A stretch of DNA of 64,000 nt from Pinus tabuliformis (taxonomy: Eukaryota; Streptophyta; Pinopsida; Pinales; Pinaceae), in NCBI GenBank assembly GCA_031772625.1, contig CM062810.1:703232519-703296518 (forward strand), given 5' to 3'. The notes under the pieces are model-generated. The model made no database searches. It was not told where the DNA came from and saw only the letters and a list, made by a program, of their open reading frames with translations. Shown here one piece after another: positions 31,797-42,073 of the stretch. The position numbers and the translations under genes were made by a program. The stretch's first letter is position 1. Each line of letters begins with the position of its first letter.

Positions 31797-32868
31797 TTAG
31801 TGTGTGCTCTCTGCTCTCTGTTGAAAGAATCGTACTCTTCTTTCCTTAGTAGCTAGGGTTTTCATTGCTACTCTCGATTGAATCAGATCCTTAAGAAGGC
31901 TACTCTGCAGGGAAGGCAAAGATGTGGATCTGACATCAAATAAGAAGCAAGATCGATCGTAATTTGATCTCTCTCGGTTGAAGAATTGTTTAGCCAGGGT
32001 AGTTTTCCCGACCCCGCCAAGACCTACAATTCCCAAAACTGTAGCCTTCTCGCTTTGCCGCTGAAGTGACAATGTCCAGTCCACATCATTAATTTTTTCA
32101 TCGAGGCCAGTAGGATATTTGGCAACGTTCAAAGGTGGTTTGGGAACCTTTTTCACAACTTGTTGGACGACTTCGTGGACGAGCTGCCATTCTTCCCTGA
32201 ACAATATTCAAATTACAGTTAATCGACTAACGAGAAACATCTATATAAATAATCTGTGATATACTTATGAAGCCAGCAAAGTACAAAACTCAAATAGTAG
32301 GGAGAATTGGAGGGTCTTACTTGTCCTTCAGCTCAAAACCGATTATATCTGCCACAACAGAAAGAGTATTCCTCCATTTTTCTATGGTCTTGGGGTCGTA
32401 CCGTGGTTCCTGAGAATCAAATGCTCTCTTCCTTTCAATCACGCCCAAATCTCTAGCATAAACTCGATCTCCGCCGCGCGTCCACCGAAGATCTGCGGGC
32501 TCGACTTTGTATAAAACTGGAATTATTGTTGACCCCGACTTCAACATTTGTTCCCTCATCAGTACGAGCTCGTGGAGACACCATCTTGATTGAGCATAAG
32601 TTGGTGAAAATATGGCTACATGAACAGAGGTTGTTTGAATAGCCCCTTCGATTTGAGGATTCAAGTTGTCTCCTCGTTGCAATTCTTTCTGGTCTAGAAA
32701 AACTAATAATCCAAATTCTTTAAGCCGGTGGTAGATATGACTAGCGAATCCTTTCTTTACGTCAGGACTGCGGTGATTTAGAAACACATCATACACATAG
32801 TTATTGGTGTCATCATGGGAGGGGGTTTTGGAGGTGGATGCGAAGGATGTGAAGTTATCAGGTGCCAT
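31797..32868 (-). CDS. Truncated TIR/NB-ARC disease-resistance-type protein
   Basis: Two exons on the minus strand. Exon 1 is 32868-32321 and exon 2 is 32196-31797, with an intron at 32320-32197 (GTAAG donor, TTCAG acceptor) that joins the frames exactly, giving 315 residues. Residues about 24-165 form a TIR domain (Y-D-V-F-L-N-H-R; S-R-W-C-L-H-E-L with the Glu used by plant TIR NADases at residue 100). A linker follows, then the NB-ARC P-loop G-L-G-G-V-G-K-T-T at about 241-249 and R-S-C-F-L-F-D-V. It stops before kinase-2, with no LRR. Full TNL receptors are usually about 900-1200 residues. The downstream DNA encodes nothing related, so it is a truncated gene or a TN-type short protein. TIR-only and TN proteins are known in plants. 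The TIR sequence style (T-I-E-K-W-R-N-T-L-S, G-F-E-L) is like conifer TNLs. Confidence 0.8.
32197..32320 (-). other. Intron between TIR and NB-ARC exons (124 bp)
   Basis: GTAAG at 32320-32316 and CAG ending at 32197. The codon is split AA|G and gives lysine. The position after the TIR exon is the classic TNL intron site. Confidence 0.8.
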
Positions 32869-33267
32869 TGGATACAGAATAACAAAGAACCAAGATCGAA
32901 TATATTTGGCAGAGATTGAGAATGCGAGTTCAGCTTCAATATTTGTCTATGAACGATTCAGGAGAGTAGAGAAGCTATCAGCTGCAGCTTTTGTGGTATC
33001 AAGACCTCAATATTTGGGCACACGATTGAAAACAAAACAACTTTGATTTGTAGTTGAATACTTGAGGTTCTTATTTCCTTTGAGAAAACCAAGTGGCAAT
33101 AAATAGTGAACTAATACCGTAATCTGGTAATCTAAACGGTGGAAGCATGAAGTTTCCTACCAGTTTTCCCTTCTTCCAGCATTATTGACTATCAGTTCTG
33201 TCCCAACATTATTGACTAAAGTTCGGAAGCCTTTTTTTATGATTTTTTTTTTCATTTTTCATTAATC

Positions 33268-34045
33268 AAATGAGAAATTATATATGGCAAGAAACCAAAG
33301 AGGTAGGCAAATCATTATTATACCAACACTAACCAAAGAAGCAAAGAGGAAATCACTAAGAACCAATATTGATAGCATTAGAAAAAGACACAAAAAGCCA
33401 ATATGAGAAAAGATAGAGTAGATTGAAAAACAAAAACAAAACAGACAATCAGAAAGCGAAAGAACCAGTGTCCTGTATAATGACTAAATGAGAAATTACA
33501 TATGGCTAGACACCAAAGAAGTAGGCAAATCATTATTCGACCAACACTAACCAAAGAAGCAAAGAGGAAATCACTAAGAACCAATATTGATAGCATTAGA
33601 AAAAGAAACAAAAAGCCAAAATGAGAAAAGATAGACCAGACTGAAAAACAAAAACAAAACAGAGAATTGGAAAGCAAAAGAACCAGCTTCCTGTGCAATG
33701 ACAAAATGAGAAATTACATATGGCTAGAAACCAAAAAGGTAGGCAAATCATTATTAGACCAACACTAACTAAAGAAACAATGAGGAAATCACTAAGAAGC
33801 ATTAGAAAAAGAAACAAAAAGCCAAGATGAGAAAAGATAGACCAGACTGAAAAACAAAAACAAAACAGAGAATCGGAAAGCGAAAGAACCAGCTTCCTGT
33901 ACAATGACAAAATGAGAAATTACATATGGCTAGAAACCAAAAAATTAGGCAAATCATTATTAGACCAACACTAACTAAAGAAGCAAAGAAGAAATCACTA
34001 AGAACCAATATTGATAGCATTAGAAAAAGAAACAAAAAAACCAAT
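33268..34045. repeat. Tandem array of about 218-bp units
   Basis: The phrase AAATGAGAAATTA starts units at 33268, 33486, 33704 and 33910 (periods 218, 218, 206). Units are highly similar, and each minus strand is open for 80-108 codons, but the period is not a multiple of three and the frames shift from unit to unit. A fragment of a fifth unit is seen near 34183-34200. The array lies about 400 bases upstream of the TIR gene. Confidence 0.85.
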
Positions 34046-34224
34046 TTTTCAAAAAATTTTCATATTTGATGCCCACTGTTGCCTATGAAAAATTGTTGAA
34101 ATTTTCTTTTTTAATGTTAATACATTATGATAGTTGTACAAATTTCATAATCAATTATCAAAATGTTGAAAAAATCAGAAGACCAGCTTCCTGTACAATG
34201 CCATCAAACTTGTTTTCTTGCAAA

Positions 34225-34520
34225 AGACCTGCGTTGATTTCGTTGCGGAAACCTGCTTTACCACAGATAAGGTTCCTTTACTTGGGAGTCGAGACCCGTT
34301 TCTTTACGCAAAACAATTTGCATCCACCCATATAAGATATGCGTTTTTCAAGTGGTCCAGATTTTTATTGACTATTAGTTTGGAAGATCTGCGTTGATTT
34401 CCTTACGGAATCCTGCGTTGATTTCCACGGAATCCTTTACGTGGGAGTGGAGACCCATTCTTTATGCAAAAACAACTTGCATCCACCCATATAAGATATG
34501 CGTTTTTCAAGTCGTCCACA
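34225..34520. repeat. Tandem duplication, about 160-bp period
   Basis: GCGTTGATTT at 34231 and 34391; TATAAGATATGCGTTTTTCA at 34331 and 34490. Two copies. Confidence 0.75.
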
Positions 34521-35342
34521 TTTTGTGAAATTTTTTGTGGGAAGTCGGAAAAGCATCACTTTTATTATTTAAATTAAAATTTTAACTGCATATATAAATT
34601 ACTATGCATGACAAACCGACATAAAAAATAAGCAAGTGGAAATAACGTCCATGCGTGGCAATTTCGAGGTTTAGCCATCCAATATTTTACGCGTATCCCT
34701 GTATCCCAAATGCTTTGACTGCGAACAGTACGCATCAATTTCAAAAAAATCAGAGTAGGTAAGTGGGGTTCTTACAATTTTTCATAGCCAACAGTACGCA
34801 TCAATTTCAAATAAATGTTATGACAATTTCACATGGTAGTAGTCTAACAATTATGTTTTTTGCTTGGAAAGTTATGAAAAAAAATTCATATTTAAAAAAA
34901 AAATTGAGTAGGGATTTGTAAATTTAAGTAAAAGTTGTTAAAATTCATAATTTTAAGTGTTTAAAAGTTTTTGATGGTGCTGAATCTATTTCCATCATCA
35001 AAAACATAATTCAAACAGTTTCTTTACAAAAAAATTTGAAATATTTTTTGTCCAAATTCTAACCACTTTTAATCATCCTTGCAATTCCTCCTCCTCCATA
35101 AACGACTCCTTTCACATCCTTATATGCCTCCATCGGTTATCAGATTGTTGAAATCTTCTTTTTAATATTAATACATTGTACAAATTTCATAATCAATTAT
35201 CAAATTGTTCTACTTAAATAGTGTTCTATTTAAAGATTATTGTTGAGGTAAATTTCAATGTTTTAAAATATTATTAGTGTTTAGTTTTTTTTTTATGAAT
35301 TTTCTTTTATATTTGCATTATGTTTTATATATATGATTTGTG

Positions 35343-35388
<46 letters not shown>

Positions 35389-36480
35389 GGTATTAGTATA
35401 ATTATTGTTTGAATATATTTTTAGTGGTTGGTATTTACACGATTAGAGTTTGAATATATTTTTGATTTGTGTTTTTATTATTTGAGTTTAAAAATATGAG
35501 TTTTTTACAAAGAATTTACACAATTTTATGTGGAAGCTATTTTTAAGGATATGACAATTGTTTGTTAGTGGTTGTTTGAAGCTTGTCATCTCTTCTTTTT
35601 GAAAGTGATTGTATGCTATCACATGTTAATCATGGTATGGATTCTTTAATAGTTTGATTCTTTAATTTTTATTATTAGATAAAACTTGTATATATTTTGC
35701 ATCTGATTATATCTAAGATTACAACTCATAGAGGTAAGAAAATGCAATTTAGTTACAATAACCAATATTACAATGCTTTCAAGTGTAATTATAAATAGTG
35801 GATTGCAATAAATGAAGGGCATACCTCGGCAAGTAGCTTAGCCTTTACTCAATTCATTAATCAAGGCCATTCATTTGCTTCAAGATGCCATGGACAACAC
35901 AAGTTACACTTCAAATTAGAAACTAACATGATAGTTTTGAATGAGATGTTTATTCAACACGCATTTGATATGTTCATGTTTTAGAAGAATGATAATGGGT
36001 TTCATCTCTTTCCTCCTTCCTTGTGTATTGTCATAGGCCTTCTATTAAGTGCTCACCTATGAATTCCATTAACCCCTATACATGTCCATCCACTAGCTTG
36101 TCATCTCCTTCAAAGTTATCAATGTTTTGATACTCTACTCTTATGCTAATTTATATGTACTTTTGGTGATTTGATCATGTATCAATCTTTTGCGAGGGCC
36201 CCTAACAACTGTCAATTCTTCTCTATAATCCTAGAATGACTATTAGTTGGGATGCCACTACCACAAGAAACAATCTCATGAATGATGTGTCATACCATAA
36301 TGCAAGTATCCGTTTATTCAGGGAAGCAGTGGTTGAATCAACAAATGCAATCTCAAAGTCTCATTATCCATTATATGTACTCAACACTTGAAAGATCACA
36401 TGAATTTAGGCCGTGTTTGTGAATCATCCACTCAAGCTCTTCCTACACTATCTTTTATCATAGTAGATTTGTCAACGTCT
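34521..36480. other. AT-rich intergenic DNA, no gene seen
   Basis: Very AT-rich, with poly-T and poly-A runs and an 18-unit TA microsatellite at 35347-35382. No coding or RNA-gene signature was found. Confidence 0.5.
35347..35382. repeat. (TA)18 microsatellite
   Basis: 36 uninterrupted bases of TA. Confidence 0.95.
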
Positions 36481-36991
36481 CTAATGTTTCCCTACCCAAA
36501 TTATTATTGAAGTGCTAATTATAGAAACCAACATGTCCTTGTTACTTAATTTTTTGTCCTTGACATTGGCCTTCTCAAAGATGTCAAGCATCAAGTTTAC
36601 AAAATCATTTCCATTTTCCACACTCATTTTCCTTCCCCCTCTCAATTTTTTCTTTAGTAATCTCCTTCCATAATGCATTAAATTCTTTGTGCACCTCTTT
36701 GTGCTCTCTAATGTCCTACAAAGTTGACCACCCTACATAAGGAATGAAGTCTTTGATTTTGGAAGCATTGGCTACAACACACAAACCACACATAAGTTTA
36801 CCCAATCCTTTAATTCGCACCAACTTATCCAATGAGGAACATAGAAGAGAGTAAAGCAAAGTATCACGAGAATTTAGGCTTAGTGGTTGTACCATCAGTG
36901 ATCTATTTTCATCCATGTATTGTTCCATCATCCCCAAATATTTGTTCCCATTTACAACCCTAAGAAAACCAAACCAATATATCTCTTTCAA
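36481..36991 (-). pseudogene. Cytochrome P450 remnant
   Basis: Minus-strand frames give K-D-F-I-P-Y-V-G-W, a stop, then D-I-R-E-H-K-E-V-H-K-E-F-N-A-L-W-K-E-I. Another frame then gives D-F-V-N-L-M-L-D-I and N-K-D-M-L-V-S-I-I-S-T. This order fits plant P450s from the (D/N)FIP(x)3W segment through the F-G loop to the start of the I helix. The A-G-x-D-T core, ExxR and heme-binding cysteine regions are not seen. Multiple stops and frame changes show it is dead. Family placement rests on pattern alone. Confidence 0.5.
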
Positions 36992-37534
36992 ATCTTAATT
37001 GAGATTGTGTTGTTATAAGTGAGTTCGTCATTGAAGACTTGTACCTCAAAGCTACCCTAGCAACATTGTTCATATCGAGAACATATAATATGTTTCATGG
37101 TTTTTGAAATTTAATGTAAAAGAGTCATCCACATGTTTTAGCATGGTTAAATAATAATTTGAAAATTAACAAGAAGATTGTTGTTAACTTGACCTAACTA
37201 AACCAAGCCTTATGTGTCAGCTTGAGACACCCAACACTAATACCCTAAGTAGGATTTGGTTGCATTATGGAGCAAGGTAGTGAGAGTTGGAGTAGTCAAT
37301 GAATCTTAAGAGTCTAGGAAAAATTTCCAATCTACAAACACCATGTGGAATAATAAAGATAAGAATAGCAATATACATTTCTCTAGAAACAATGGTAGAT
37401 TTGTTAGATTCTCTCCATGTTGAAGATGATGTCATAGTGGTGAATGCCATATGTGAAAGAAGTGACAACATAATGGCCCTAATATACTCTAGATTTATGA
37501 AAATAGTATGCCCTAGCTTAATAATGGTGGAAGG
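36992..37534. other. No gene seen
   Basis: AT-rich sequence between the P450 remnant and the first family F repeat. Both strands have short open frames near 37265-37574 without recognisable motifs. Confidence 0.4.
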
Positions 37535-39198
37535 TGTAACAACCTTGGTGAAAATACCATGTAATAAAAGTTAATAAAGGCAAAAATAATAACCACGATT
37601 CATGGGACACTTATTCCAAGTTGAACGTTGGGCAAGACATCCTAGTGTGGGTGTTGATTTGGTTGTTAATGGCTAAGGAAATTGACAAGGCAATGGCTAA
37701 GGCTTTGGAAAGGAAAAATGGCATTTTTGGCACATTTATTTATGAAAATAAAGGAAATTCGGAGAAAAGGGAGGTGAACGGTCACAAGTTGCATGTGAGG
37801 AGGAAAATGAAGGAAAATAATGGAAAATGAAGAAAATAGAGGCCTCGTTCATAAAAAGGCTTATGAGGATTAGTGGGTAGGCTTGGTCAGTGTAAACTTA
37901 TGTTAGTTCAGTTCTGGAGTTCTCTCTCTATTCTCTCTCCCTCTCATACTCTTAGACACTTAGAGTTTTCTTGGAGCACTCTTGGAGAGTGTGGCATATT
38001 TGGAGTTTTGGAGCAAGAAGGAAAAGGAAGATCAGGAAAGTGTAAGAGGACATCGGGATTAGTAGCTATAATGGGTTTTGCTTGTAGATACTGAGCTGAA
38101 TGTATGTTTTCCTCACTATTTTTGGCATGTGTGGCATATGCACGTAGTTTTCTAGTTATGATATGTCATTGGCATGGAGGATGGTTGGGATTGACAGTGG
38201 ATTTCCTAGCGTTGCTATTTCCTGGATAACCATGGAGATTGTGGGTTTATTTCATTGTTTTTTTTTGTCCTCATGTTTCCTTAGCTTGGGTTGAGTTATT
38301 AGTCCTGGAAGCCCTGGTTGAACTAACACTCTAGAAGCCCTATAACATCTTGGGTTGAGTTACTAGTCCTGGAAGCCTTAGTTGGAAAAATGCTCTGGAA
38401 GCCGTTGGTGGGTTGAGTTACTAGTCCTTTAATCCATGGTTGGACAAACGCTCTAGAAGCCAAGTAAAAGATGTGAGTTGAGTTACTAGTCCTAGAAGCC
38501 TCGGTTGGACAAACACTTTGGAAGTCCTTGAAGGCTTGGATAAAGACCAATCTGATGATGGTTTTGTGATGTCCAACCATGACATGGAATCATTGTTTGA
38601 TGGGTTGAGGTGGATGGCCTATGGAATCCATGGATGATTTTGGATTAATGTGTTCTATGAGATCCCACATTCATGCTTGGAATATGGCACGGGGGTGAAT
38701 GGCTGAAGAGAGATTTGTCTCAGACATTCTACAGTCAGGTAGAACGTGGTAGACCCATACCAGGTTGGATTTTGCATCATTAATATGAGATTATTTCTCC
38801 TTGTTATCTCATGAGTATTATACTAGTTTATATGTGGATTATATGGATATTGTTTGCTTGGTATTTATGTTGTTATTATGCTAGTTATGAATGTGTATTA
38901 TGATAGTGGCTATGTATGGCTCCCATCATGTTTTTACTTGTATATGAATGAAAAATGTATCTATGGCCTAATGGATAAAACTGCAGCTAATGTGATAAGG
39001 AAACAATGCTTCATAATGAATCTAAGATAAGTATGAAACCCCAATGCTTAGATCTGTTGTTTACACCTGTAGATTGCATTGATGCCAAGTGTTTGACATA
39101 ATGTCAGTCCCGGTTGGGGATGGTTAGGCCTAGTCCTAGAGTTAGTTTTTGGTTTATTAGTCTTGTCATCATGTGTTTAATGGATTCTGAAAGTTACA
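37535..39198 (+). repeat. Family F copy 1 (probable LTR, partial)
   Basis: Begins TGTAACAACCTTGG. Shares with copies 2 and 3 the block containing GGGACAC, ATTCCAA and TGGCTAAGGAAATTG, then GCATGTGAGGAGGAAA. The right part is shorter than copy 3: it ends ...AAGTTACA and is followed after four bases by copy 2. Orientation is arbitrary. Confidence 0.65.
38288..38530. repeat. Minisatellite inside family F copy 1
   Basis: Four units of about 58-64 bases, each beginning with GGGTTGAGTTACTAGTCCT or close to it (38288, 38352, 38410, about 38474). Confidence 0.8.
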
Positions 39199-39202
39199 AC
39201 AA

Positions 39203-41072
39203 TGTAACAGCCCTGGTAAAAATCCTTGTAAAAATATATAAATACCATGGTTGATGGGACACGTATTCCAAATTGAATGTTGGGCAAAACATCTTATGGG
39301 TGTTCATTTGTTTGTTTATGGCTAAGGAAATTGGCAAAGGCAATGGCTAATTCTTTGGAAAGGAAAAGTGGCATTTTGGCACAATTATTTATGAACATAA
39401 AGGAAATTAGGAGAAAAGGAAGGTGAAAGGTCACAGGTTGCATGTGAAGAGGAAATTGAAGGAAAATAATGGAAAATGAAAAAAATAGAGGCTCATTAAT
39501 AAAAAATATTTTGAGGATCAGTGGGCAAGCTTGGTCAATGTAACTTTTTGTCAGTTGAGTTTTGGAGCTCTCTCATGCTCTCTCTTTCTCATACTCTTCG
39601 ACACTTAGAGTTCTCTTGGAGCATTTTGTCATTGGAGCAAGAAAGGCAAAGAAGGGAAGAGGAAGTAAAGATCAAGCAGGGAAAGACACAATCAAGCGGC
39701 TACAACAAGCTTCATTGTAGATATCGACTTGCATGTGTATTTTCCTTGCTAGATTTTGCATGCATGGTATTGCATGTGGTTCTTTTCTATCATGGCATGG
39801 GATTTTTCAGGTGTAACAATGTTTTCAACCTAGCCTTGCATTTTCGGATAGCCATGGTGTGATGGGGTTCTCATGTTTTGGTTGAGTTGGATTACCGGAT
39901 GGATTCGAAGCTGAGTGAGGTGGATCTCCGAATGATAGAGCACATACCCTAGTGGTCCCTAAATTGGGTTGTGGATCACAGTAAGACCACTGGCCTAGTG
40001 ACCCCTGCGCCAGACTGTGTGTTGTGGTAAAGCAAGGATTGTGTTGCCTCAGTGGGCCTAGGAATCATTTCCGGTGAATGGCAGGATATACGGTAAAACC
40101 AAGAGGTGGGTTGCTCTTCGTTGGGCCTAGTAATCTCAGGTTTGTGATATGCAGTAAAGATTGGATACTGGGTCTTGGTTTAGGGCCTAGTGATCCGGGT
40201 TTGGATTGCAATAAAGCCTGAGAGACTAGGAGACAGGAAAATTTCTCATGGTGTAGGTGGAGAAACCCAGTGGCATCCATGCTTGTTTGGCCTAGTGATC
40301 GGGTGGACGTCACGGTAAAGCATGTTATGATGTGTTTGTTGTGTTGGCCTAGTGATCTAAGATGGATTACGGTAAAGCCTGGTTTCTGTTGATGAGGGTG
40401 AGGTGGTTCGGCGTTGGTATGCCCTAGTTGGTTCTTTTGATTTGAGTCCCACATTCATGCTTGGAATATGGCACTAGGGTGAATGGATGAAGAGAGATTT
40501 GGCTCAACCATTCTATGGTCGGGTGGAACATGGTAGTCCCATCTCTAGTTAGTTTATTGCATTCATTAATGAGAAATTCATTCCCTTGATTTCCATGTGC
40601 AAAATTATTGATGTATATGTGGGTTTTGATGGCTGATATGTTTATGGTAATTATGTTCCTATTATTCTAGTTATATGTATATTTTATGACAACAACTATG
40701 TATGGCTCTCAACATGTTTTTACTTGTAAATGAATGGATAGTGTATCTATGGCCTAATAGATGATAATGCAACAAATGACATGAGGGAAGAATGGTTCAT
40801 AGCGATTTTTAGATAAGTATGAGATCCCTACATTTAGTTCTATTATTTACACCTGCAGGTTACATGTTGTTGATATGTTTGATGAAATGCCTAGTATGGC
40901 TAGTAGGGGTCTACTAAAGGTCTTGTTCGACTTATTGCTTTTGCATCATTGTTTCCCTGTACTTTTACTGATTTCAAGCTATCACTCCATTCTGGGCAGT
41001 GGCCTAGCCTCTAGACCTCAAAAAGTGGCTTAAATCTTGGGGTCACTCGCATAGAACTGGCAATTTTTGGTC
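39203..41072 (+). repeat. Family F copy 2 (probable LTR, cut by assembly gap)
   Basis: Begins TGTAACAGCCCTGG and parallels copy 3 to the segment with AAAAGTGGCTTA(A)A. It stops at the N run. A minisatellite of (G)GGCCTAGTGATC/GCGGTAAAGCC type occupies about 39940-40400. Confidence 0.65.
39940..40400. repeat. Minisatellite inside family F copy 2
   Basis: Irregular units of about 55-75 bases built on GGGCCTAGTGATC...GGTAAAGCC. The motif differs from copy 1 and is closest to copy 3. Confidence 0.7.
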
Positions 41073-41172
41073 NNNNNNNNNNNNNNNNNNNNNNNNNNNN
41101 NNNNNNNNNNNNNNNNNNNNNNNNNNNNNNNNNNNNNNNNNNNNNNNNNNNNNNNNNNNNNNNNNNNNNNNN
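41073..41172. other. Assembly gap (100 N)
   Basis: 100 undetermined bases. Family F copy 2 enters on the left, and element D leaves on the right in the middle of RNase H, so integrase and the 3' LTR of D are missing here. Confidence 0.99.
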
Positions 41173-42073
41173 ACAATGTAATACATATCTTTGTCATAAG
41201 TGGGATACTTCCGCACTGTATTTGAAAGTGCTCATTTTGATTATGCCACTGGATGCCCGTTACGTGTTGAGTAAGGACTGCCCCAATAGCATATTCAGAG
41301 GCATTTGTCTCTACCTCAAATGGTTGTTGCAAGTCTGGTAATGTGAGCACTGGTGCTGAGTAGAGGCGATCTTTCAACTCTGTGAATGCCTTTTGTTGAG
41401 ACTCAAACCAAAATAATTTTGCTTTTGCTCTTCCCTTGATGACTTGACTCAAGGGCCAAGTGATATGAGAAAATCCCAACACGAACCTGCAGTAGAAGCT
41501 GGAAAGACTTAGAAAGTTGCGAAGTTCTGTTAGAGTGGTTGGAGATGGCCAATCCTAAATGACTTGGATCTTGACTGGATCCACATGCACCCCCCATTCA
41601 CCAATAATGTATCACAGATACTGAACCTGGGTCATGCAAAAGGTGCATTTCTCCAAATTGGCACATAATTTATGTTGTTGCAGTGTTCAGAAAACCTGTC
41701 GGATGTGGTGGAGGTGCTCTTACCAACTCTGGTTGAAGATCAGGATGTCATCCAAGTATACCACTAAAAATGAGTTGGTGAATGGCCGCAAGATGTCATC
41801 CATTAGCCTCATGAAGGTTGCAAGAGCATTCATCAATCCAAAAGGCATAACCAACCATTTGAAAAGGTGCTCCTTGGCTTTGAAGGCAGTCTTCCACACA
41901 TCAAAGGGTTCGATTCGTACCTAGTGATATCCTGACTTCAAATCGATCTTGCTGAAATATTTTTCCCCCTTTAGTTGGTCCAGGAGGTCATCAATCAGTG
42001 GAATTGGGTACCTATTATGGACAGTGATCTTGTTTAGCACCCGATAGTCAATACATAGTCTCCAAGTCCCATC
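41173..42073 (-). pseudogene. Element D reverse transcriptase (part) and RNase H
   Basis: Contains V-E-T-N-A-S-E-Y-A-I-G-A-V-L-T-Q (RNase H), G-F-S-H-I-T-W-P-L-S (connection) and, nearer 42000, the RT palm region in broken frames. It ends exactly where TGTTAGTCC of element E begins. Confidence 0.75.

Noticed and set aside
33378..34044. Three similar hydrophobic minus-strand frames
   Set aside because: Repeated by the 218-bp array; the period is not a multiple of three and frames shift between units, so no protein repeat is encoded.
33268..34045. CRISPR-like regular repeats
   Set aside because: Units are 206-218 bp, contiguous without unique spacers, and the DNA is plant nuclear.
37265..37574. 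Frames on both strands next to the P450 remnant
   Set aside because: I looked for an N-terminal P450 segment and did not find one.
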